Source: Siphonodentalium dalli (lineage: Eukaryota; Mollusca; Scaphopoda; Gadilida; Siphonodentaliidae). From it: a stretch of DNA of 64,000 bases. The stretch spans positions 215,094,205 through 215,158,204 of the forward strand of contig CP136064.1 in NCBI GenBank assembly GCA_032622095.1. The letters run 5' to 3'. Shown here piece by piece: positions 56,890 to 64,000 of this stretch. A program made the position numbers and the translations under genes. A model generated the notes under the pieces. It was not told where the DNA came from and did no database searches. It saw only the letters and a list, made by a program, of their open reading frames with translations. Every line of letters starts with the position of its first letter. The first letter of the stretch is position 1.

Positions 56890-56962
56890 CAGTCTGTTTA
56901 TCTGTGGCGCCACTACTCCTCCTAATCTTGCAAATGATGCACATGTGCCGAGTCCAATGTTT
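56890..56962 (-). CDS. SLC22-type transporter, internal exon with R-N-x-G motif
   Basis: A 73-nt minus-strand exon (acceptor attccag, donor gtcagt), phase 2 in and phase 0 out. With the AG from the preceding exon it reads RNIGLGTCASFARLGGVVAP then QINRL. R-N-x-G-x-G-x-x-S-x-x-A-R-x-G-x-x-x-A-P is the conserved stretch at the loop and helix after the tenth transmembrane segment of SLC22 proteins. Arg and the SFARLG helix are among the most conserved positions of the family. Joins the ELYPTVV exon (60337) and the final exon (55913) in frame. Exon B lies 977 bp upstream of the last exon. Confidence 0.93.
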
Positions 56963-57899
56963 CTGGAATAAAGGAATCATAGTCAACAGATGCGAGAAAC
57001 CTTAACTCTAAAATGTTGTATGGTTATCTACGAAACCATTCATGCTATAATAACTCTTAACGCAGAGCACATCATTCTAAACATGAGTGACAAAGACTAG
57101 TCTAACCCATGAAAAATATCAAAACTAAAATGTCTTATTTGGACCTCAAACTCCAAATTTCGACCATAGTCTACAATTTGTCATAAAAGATGACTCATCA
57201 AATTTCACACCAATTGGTAAAAAACGAGAGGCCGATCACGATCGGCAGATGTTTAACCCATACCTTGGCGATAGCGATTAGCTATAACTGATAATTGGTC
57301 AAAGATATGATCACAGTAATACATATATCAGTACCTAACTTAAAATCAAAAGGTCAAATAATTTGTCTTAAGAAGGGGTTAAAGTAATTGGGGTGGGGGA
57401 GGAGTCGTTTTAAATCTCATAACTCTGTCCCTATTCACACAAGGACCTCTCACTGTGAGATCCAATTGTTTAGCCATTAATAAATTTGACAGATAGGATA
57501 AACAATTATCCAGCCAGCAGGTTGTTCATCTTTACCTTCATACAACCACCCCCCTAGAGCTATGTAACATATGTCATCACTCAATTAATAACAGATTTTG
57601 CTTGGAATGACATCTATTAAAGGTATTCTCATACTCTGGATATTGGATGTTCACATGTCAATTTATTGATATCATTATATTACATGCAAATGTTGCAATA
57701 AAATCTTCACATTTTCAATACAGGACATCACACCTTATTAATAGAATACAACTAAAACAAACTAGTGTCAATCAATTTTTTTTTTAATTAAATAATTTTT
57801 TTATTATTATAAAAGTTTTTAAATATTTGTTTATGTTAAATTGAGCGAGGAAATTCAATCTAAAAAAATATGAAAAATCCAAATTTCAAATTTAAAAAA

Positions 57900-58145
57900 A
57901 AAAGAAGGGTCATAACTACTTAAAATAAATCGGATCAAACCCATATTCAAACTCGAACTGTATTTTGGGATGAGAAACCTATATACAAAATTTGGTTCCG
58001 ATCAAATAGAAAATGTTAGAGTTATCGCATTATACCTAAAGTGTCTGACAGACAGACAGATATAGATGGACGGACAGACGAGTGGTCAATCCGGACATTG
58101 ACGCTATGTGTACCATACTATGGTATAGGTACACATAAAAAGTTT
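57900..58145. repeat. Single 'AGGGCCATAACTC' unit with terminal hairpin
   Basis: GGGTCATAACTACTTAAAA, TCAAACCCATATTCAAACTC, ACAGACAGACAGATA, GAGTGGTCAATCCGGACATT, then the hairpin GTGTACCATACTATGGTATA-GGTACAC. Confidence 0.7.
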
Positions 58146-58779
58146 TATCTCATGCAGAGTACAGGAAAAATACATCAAACCTGGTGTGCCCCTTTAATTT
58201 TTCAATTCACATATGTAATCAATTGAAATCAATGTCGAAAAAGCTTTCCATTAATATATAGATAAAACAAACTAGACCTACAGTACTAAAAGTGTTATGA
58301 ACAATTATTTTGTTCCCATAGACTAATACAGAGCTCTCAAGTTTTTAAAACTTTGAAAACCAAAGTTGTCTTCCCATGAAACCAACAAAATTCCAATGGT
58401 AATGCTATTAAACAATGAAACCAGATTATGCCTTTAAGATGAAATTTAAATAACCATGCATATAAAATATAATAGTATAAACATTCCACCTATGATATGG
58501 CCAGAGATACTTATAGAGTATAAAGTATATCTGATACAGCCAACACATCTCCTAGCAGTTAATTAACTCAATACAAGATAACCAACTTCATGGTATTGTA
58601 ACTGGATACTAACTCTGTGTGAGAAGACACAAGAGAGAGACAACTTCATGGTATTGTAACTGGATAATATCTCTGTGTGAGAAGACACAAGAGAGAGACA
58701 ACTTCATAGCATCCTGAACCTGATTTATTAGATACTATCTAGACAGTGCCACCTGTGTATCTTGGATATTTTAGCGATG

Positions 58780-59232
58780 AATAAAATAATCAAAGGGCCA
58801 TAACTCCAGTAAAAAGTACCGGATCAAACCCATATTCGAACTCGATCTGTATTTTGAGTTGAGAAACTCACATACAAAATTTGGTTCCTATCAGTTGAAA
58901 AATTGTTGATTTATCGAAGCATTCATGAATTCTATGTCAAAGGGCCATAACTCCATTAAAAAATATCGAATCAAACCCATATTCGAACTCGATATGTATT
59001 TTGGGTTGAGCAACTCACATACCAAATTTGGTTATGGTCAGATAATTTCTTTTTGAGTTATGGCAGCATGCATAAATTCTAAGTTGAAAAAGGGCCACAA
59101 CTCCGTAAAAAAAACTCGGATCAAACCCATATTCGAACTCGATCTGTATTTGGTGCTGAGAAATTCATATACAAAATTTGGTTCTGATCAGATAGAAAAT
59201 ATTTCAGTTATCGCACCATGCGTAAAGTGTCT

Positions 59233-59270
<38 letters not shown>

Positions 59271-59355
59271 GGACGGACGGACTAACGACGAGTGGTCAAT
59301 CCGGGCAACGACACTATGTTTACCATACTATGGTATGGGTAAACATAAAAACCTA
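58780..59355. repeat. Tandem 'AGGGCCATAACTCC' array, ~147-bp units, ending in (CAGA)n and a hairpin
   Basis: Three units with GGATCAAACCCATATTCGAA, CTCGATCTGTATTT and CATACAAAATTTGGTT. Then (CAGA)n at 59233-59269 and GTTTACCATACTATGGTATG-GGTAAAC. The same end structure as at 57900-58145 shows it is one repeated element with a variable number of internal units. Confidence 0.78.
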
Positions 59356-59763
59356 AGATCAAACATGGTCACAAAAGGCCATATTTGCACTCAAGTATAC
59401 ACTAATTTTTATGACATTTGTCGAAATGACATCGCACAAGATCCATATGAAGTTTGGTGATGATTGGATGAGGGATGTAGCATGTAGGGTGTGCAAAAGG
59501 AAATTGTTAATGGATAGACAGACACTCCGACCACGGACGACCGATGGCAACCCATGACAATATTTCAAACTTTGTCAAATTGAGCTAAAATGATGAAGAT
59601 TCAAGGAGTATACACTGCTGCTATTCAAATGAAGAAATATAATCAGAGAAGTATTTTTAATGAATAAATAATTCTAGTAATATGACAACTGGAGATCATA
59701 CACATCACATCATGATCAGTGGCAATGTAATGTTACAGAAAACTGCTATATACTGTGGCTGAT

Positions 59764-60213
59764 GGGGTCATTGTCACAAGGCATCGATCACATTCGTAGC
59801 CAGCTTTTTAAATCAATCACAAATGTAGCCAGCTTTTCTATGGCGATCACATTTGTAGCCAGCTTTTCATATTCATGCGAGCCTCAATGAACAAGATTAG
59901 GTTAATCTCATTTTTCTGAGTTGATGGGTGAAAAACAACTTGAATTTTAATTTGATATTAGTTCATCTAATAACCTGAGGTTTTCGATCAATGTCGTTAG
60001 AATGCACGAATTATATTTCAATATAAGTTGATAAACGAAGTCATTTCTGGAGCATGACGTCGACATTTTAGTCATGAACGTGATGACGTCATATTTCGTG
60101 CCATATAAAGTATGGAATTAGAAAAGCTGGCTACGAGTGTGATCGCCAGTGAAAAGCTGGCTACATTTGTGATCGATTTAAAAAGCTGACCGGAGCCTTG
60201 TGACAATGACCCC
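59764..60213. mobile_element. Inverted-repeat element 'GGGGTCATTGTCACAAGGC'
   Basis: GGGGTCATTGTCACAAGGC at the left is matched by GCCTTGTGACAATGACCCC at the right. Next to each end the motif GCGATCACATTTGTAGCCAGC(TTTT) is repeated two to three times in inverted orientation. About 450 bp, non-coding. It lies 124 bp downstream of the 60337 exon in the sense of transcription. Confidence 0.82.
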
Positions 60214-60336
60214 ATTGGCTGTACTGTGTGATTTGTATACATTGCATGCTGTCTGGAAAAACCCTAAAAATAGATACACAGCCCAATTTACAACTGTTGG
60301 AGAGAGTTCGGTTGAGTACAGGAATAAAATATTTAC

Positions 60337-60448
60337 CTTACAACTGTTGGATAGAGCTCGGCAGTGTACAGGAATATTATACCAAACACGGCAGCCATCC
60401 CAAACCTCCCAGTGACGGCGAATCCAGTTGCTATTCTCTTGTTGTCAT
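60337..60448 (-). CDS. SLC22-type transporter, internal exon with TAELYPT motif
   Basis: A 112-nt minus-strand exon (acceptor taatacag, donor gtaaat), entering two bases into a codon and leaving after AG. It encodes DNKRIATGFAVTGRFGMAAV, then FGIIFLYTAELYPTVV and the first two bases of an Arg. G-(K/R)-F-(G)-x-x-A-x-F-x-x-(I/V)-x-x-Y-T-(A/S)-E-L-(Y/F)-P-T-x-x-R is the signature of the tenth transmembrane segment of SLC22 carriers. The upstream exons (first nine segments, large glycosylated loop) are not seen in 60449-64000 and should lie beyond the right edge. Confidence 0.95.
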
Positions 60449-60616
60449 CTGTATTAAATAAGAAAAGAAAAACTTTTCATCAAATATCAGTATATCATTT
60501 TCCTTACAGTCAAAGGGACGTGAGTTGATTTTGGTCAGGAGATTTTTATATTTAATTTGGCTCTTAGTTATAAAGTATAACTAGTGTATGAAGAGATGCA
60601 AAGACACACCCTTTAA

Positions 60617-61096
60617 AGGTACTCAATCTGATAAAACTCATCTCAATTACTATTTCAATGGCTTCGGGGGTCAAAAATATTTGATTCAAGTCGAGGAAGT
60701 CACCCATCAAAGCTCAGATTTGTTAGATATTGATTTTAGAAATCTATTATTTTTCATTATCGGGAATTCTTTCTGGCCCAGTACGTAGTCAAAATTGCAT
60801 GATTATTACCACTTGATTTTAGAGTTATCCATCCTTGTCTGTTTGAATAGAGTTTTGGTGTAATCATCTCGAGCAGGTTTCAAAATTGACGGCAATTATT
60901 AGTACTCATCTCGAGAAATTAACAAATTTCAAAAATCAATATCTAATAACTCTGAGCTTTGTTTGATGGGTTCCTCGACTCGAATCAAATATTTTTTACC
61001 CCCAAAGCCAAAGAAATAGTAATATAGGACCCTCTGATCGGATTGTTGTTGTTGGAATCTGTTGAGATGGGAACCCTCTTTACGGATTGAGTACCT
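60617..61096. mobile_element. TTAA-target element, family 'AGGTACTCAATC', best copy
   Basis: TTAA 60613-60616 and 61097-61100, ends AGGTACTCAATCTGATAAA and GGATTGAGTACCT. The left subterminal tract (TTACTATTTCAATGGCTTCG) is matched inverted by AGCCAAAGAAATAGTAAT on the right. Confidence 0.85.
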
Positions 61097-61179
61097 TTAA
61101 GAATATATAACTTGATCCCTAGCCGATATAATATTCTGTGAGTAATTAATTGTTGTTTTAAAAGTTTATGCCACAGCTA

Positions 61180-61286
61180 CAGTAATGCCCTAAATAATCG
61201 ACTCCTTAACCACAGCAGAATTATGGGTAACTTTTCAGGATTTAGTCGGAAATATGGCTTGTTGCCATTCATCGGAAAGCTCTCAC
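61180..61286. mobile_element. Half copy of the CAGTAATGCCCTAA MITE
   Basis: Left arm only, CAGTAATGCCCTAAATAATC to CATTCATCGGAAAGCTCTC, truncated at what would be the loop. Confidence 0.78.
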
Positions 61287-61369
61287 ATGTAGATCAACAA
61301 GAAAAAAATCAAAGCAAAATGACACATGCTGAAACCGTGGCGGGAAAGTGTTTATCCGATTTCACCCAA

Positions 61370-61808
61370 TTCAAATTATGTAAAATATATGCCATATTAT
61401 ATACCATTTGAACGAGTAAGCTCCAAAACATTGTATTTTAAACTTATTCGATGTAAGAAACTGTGAACATGTGAAACTGGCGCCTGTTCTGTGATCAAGT
61501 TTCTGCATGAAGTCAATTTTTCAATGGAAGGGGAATAACTCTATATATTTAGATATAGTGTTATTCCCCTTACATTGAAAATACATATTTAGTTTGAATT
61601 CTGTTGCATTCTGGGAGCAAAAGGGGAGTAAACATTTTATTATTTCAGCTATTTTCTGTTACTCTATGGACACCTTACGACACACAGACATTCCAAAGGG
61701 TGATGAATTTTATTATTTTAATCAAATTTTATGGCATAGATTGTTATTAAAACCGTATATCAAGGCACAATAAAAAAATTATTGGTGACTCGAAAATTAA
61801 GTGGGCCT
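61370..61808. mobile_element. 'AGGCCCACTTAA' TTAA MITE, left end lost
   Basis: CCATATTATATACCATTTGA, AATAACTCTATATATTTAGA and the right end GAAAATTAAGTGGGCCT-TTAA at 61809. Confidence 0.75.
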
Positions 61809-61812
61809 TTAA

Positions 61813-62130
61813 GGCGACTGATGATGACTGGTGTCCTTGAAGTCTACCACAGAATTTCTGATTCAATAATACTTTAAATCTATTTCTGATTCACAGACAC
61901 CCATACCAAGTTTGAAAATTAAAAAAATAAATATATTGATGAATCTTAATTAGTGTCTACATAATTCATATGCAACTCATTAATGCAGAATAAAGGCGTT
62001 AAAGCTCCTAAATATATACATTTGTAATTACAATATCCAAATCATAATATACAGTAACAACGTACATACCAAACTATAATTCATCATTGGAATGTTGTAA
62101 GTAATCTTGTAATATGTAGCCGAAAGTGTA
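61813..62130. other. AT-rich stretch, nothing recognised
   Basis: Presumed transporter intron. No exon seen. Confidence 0.35.
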
Positions 62131-62277
62131 CAGTAATGCCCTAAATAATCGATTCCTTAACCACGGCAGAATTATGGTTAATTTTTTAGGATTTAGTCGG
62201 AAATATGGCTTGTTCATCGGAAAGCTCCCATAATTCTGCTGTGGACAATAAGGAGCCGATTATTTAGGGCATTACTG
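62131..62277. mobile_element. TA-target MITE, family 'CAGTAATGCCCTAA', shortened
   Basis: CAGTAATGCCCTAAATAATC to GATTATTTAGGGCATTACTG, with most of the right arm's inner part deleted. Confidence 0.8.
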
Positions 62278-62635
62278 TATTTTGGATCATCACTGAGAAA
62301 GGCCTGTGGCCGAAAGCTTTGATAATGAGCAGCCATTATATATTAAATGCTGATTCATCAGTTCAAATTGTTTTTGTTGCAGAAGGATTTAAATTTATTC
62401 CTTGGCCATAGAAAAGATGTTATATAGTCCTTTAGTTGCATTGGCAAATTTGATAATCAATCTGACCTCTTCAACTTGATGCGATACTACGGCCAGATCA
62501 ACATATTTTCTCCTGATACATGAACCACCAATATGATAAAATCATATTGATAATTCTGAGAATTGTGGAATAAAATAAGGGGAAATCATTCCAGCTGGTT
62601 TTCTATAACTTTGAGGACAGGACTGAGAATAAGTT
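62278..62635. other. Presumed transporter intron, nothing recognised
   Basis: No splice-supported exon on the minus strand, and no repeat seen. Confidence 0.35.
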
Positions 62636-62830
62636 CCACAAATGGTGAATTTAGTGACGGTGTCCCGTGTAGTGGGCTAGCATCACCATATTAACCCTCT
62701 GGGGACCTCATTCTGCATGGCCTCATCTGCTATGGGAGATATACTCAGATTTAATTTCCCAAATGGTGAATATTGTGATGTACACCCTTTGGGAACCTTG
62801 ATTATGCAATGTGTCATCTGCCAGTTTGGG
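62636..62830. mobile_element. Foldback element fragment, family 'AAGCCTTGAAATA'
   Basis: GGTGAATTTAGTGACGGTGT, GGGCTAGCATCACC, CTGGGGACCTCATTCTGCAT and GGGAACCTTGATTATGCAAT. Resembles the enlarged copies at 4034 and 19158. Confidence 0.6.
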
Positions 62831-62855
62831 GATAAAGAGAAACTAAACTAAATGA

Positions 62856-64000
62856 AAGTGTCAATGACACTGTAGCTCAACTTGGAATGGGAATAATTTC
62901 ATGTGTTAAAGTCAATGGAGTGATTAGGAATGTGGAAAGTTTAAAGGCCTAGTTATGCAAAGAGTAAAATCTAAGATGGCCGCTGGCAGCCATGTTTTTT
63001 TGCCAAATGACCCCAAAAAGACTCGTTCCCATTTACATGTCATTATTAACATCCAGTACAAATTTCATGATGATCTGACAAATGGTACGACCTGTAGCCT
63101 GTGTCAAAGGATTTAGTCATGCAAAGAGTAAAATCCAAGATGGCTGCTGGCAGCCATGTTTTTTGGCCAAATGACTCCAAAATGAATAATTCCCATCTAC
63201 ATGTCATTGTTAACATCCGTAACAAATTTCATGAAGATCTGACCAAAGCTACAACCTGTAGGCCGCGCCAAAGTATTTAGTCATGCAAAGAGTTAAATCC
63301 AAGATGGCTTCTGGTGGCCATTTTTTTTGGCCGAATGACCCCAAAATGACTCGTTCCCATCTACATGTCAATATTAACATCCATGACAAATTTCATGATG
63401 ATCAGACGAGCAGTATGACCTGTAGCCCGCGCCAATGGATTGAATTTTGAAATCCAAAATGGTGGCTGGTGGCCATGTTTTTTGCCGAATAACCCCAAAA
63501 TAACTCGTTCCCATCTACATGACAATGTCAACATTCATGACAAATTTCATAAAGATCGGACCAAAGGTACGACCTGTAGCCTGTACTAATGGATTGAATT
63601 TTGAAATCAAAGATGGCCGCTGGCGGCCATGTTGTTTGTCCGAATGACCCCAAAATGACTCGTTCCCATCTACATTCCAATTTCAACAGTCATGACAAAT
63701 TTCATGTATGATGATCAGACTAAAGATACGACCTGTAGCCCGTGCTAAAGAATTTAGTCATACAAAGAGTAAAATCCAAAATGGCTGCTGGTGGCCATGT
63801 TTTTTTGCCGAATGACCCCAAAATGACTCCTTCTCATCTACATGTCATTGTTAACATCCATGAACAAATTTATGATGATCCGACCAAAGGTACGACCTGT
63901 AGGCCGTGCCAAAGAATTTAGTCATGCAAAGAGTAAAATCTAAGATGGCTGCCGGTGGCCATGTTTTTTGGCCGAACAACCCCAAAATTACTCGTTCCCA
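62856..64000. repeat. 'ATGGCCGCC' ~160-bp array, inverted relative to 24471-26845, runs off the window
   Basis: Starts GAAAGTGTCAATGACACTGT-AGCTCAACTT, the reverse complement of the right border of the 24.5-26.8 kb array. About seven units of AAATCCAAGATGGC, GGCCATGTTTTTT, CCAAAATGACTCGTTCCCAT, TACATGTCA and GTACGACCTGTAG follow. This fixes one end of the element. Confidence 0.85.

Larger units (their letters stand above)
56963..60336 (-). other. Transporter intron, 3.4 kb
   Basis: GT/AG intron carrying 'AGGGCCATAACTC' repeats (57900-58145, 58780-59355) and an inverted-repeat element (59764-60213). 57000-57890 and 58150-58780 show nothing beyond a local ~60-bp duplication at 58585-58700 (CAACTTCATGGTATTGTAAC). 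Confidence 0.7.

Overview
This is a window of an animal nuclear genome, most likely a marine mollusc and probably a bivalve. It is AT-rich. Coding sequence is confined to short exons with GT/AG splice sites, separated by kilobases of repeats, and there is nothing bacterial in it. The mollusc assignment is an inference from three things: a tRNA-derived SINE with a molluscan-looking tail, many 'agggccataactc' repeats, and secreted C-type lectin exons. No open reading frame over about 140 codons is a real gene; the genes were found by joining exons.

Three genes can be supported. (1) C-type lectin gene 1 (+ strand, already under way at the left edge; exons at 1574-1661, 5104-5335 and 19117-19144; poly(A) signal at 19756). 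(2) C-type lectin gene 2 (+ strand; exons at 29093-29184, 30188-30275, 35974-36199 and 40063-40087; poly(A) signal at 40288). The two are tandem paralogues with identical intron phases and homologous last exons and 3' ends. Their sugar-binding motifs differ: gene 1 has QPD (galactose-type) and gene 2 has EPN (mannose-type). Each also carries a decayed extra copy of the carbohydrate-recognition exon just downstream of the working one. (3) The 3' end of an SLC22-type organic ion transporter gene on the - strand (exons at 60448-60337, 56962-56890 and 55913-55689), whose 5' exons lie beyond the right edge.

Layout. 1-985: foldback element. 985-6448: lectin unit 1. 6.5-19.1 kb: last intron of gene 1, expanded by a hAT-type element and an imperfect palindrome of about 6.4 kb flanked by direct repeats. 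19.8-29.0 kb: intergenic DNA, or undetected 5' parts of gene 2, with a hAT-type element, MITEs and two tandem arrays. 29.0-40.3 kb: lectin gene 2. 40.3-55.7 kb: intergenic DNA rich in MITEs, separating the convergent lectin and transporter genes. 55.7-64 kb: transporter introns and exons, ending in an inverted copy of the array seen at 24.5-26.8 kb.

The most informative structure is comparative. The two lectin units, and the two arms of the large palindrome, are internal duplicates, so many insertions can be seen filled in one copy and empty in the other. That fixes the target-site duplications (TTAA for three families, TA for one, 8 bp for the hAT-type elements, 9 bp for a foldback family) and orders events in time. 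I found no clearly novel biochemical system. The best leads are the QPD/EPN split between tandem lectins, a 47-bp tandem repeat that copies a coding exon's end with its splice donor, and a signal-peptide-like reading frame in a lectin intron.
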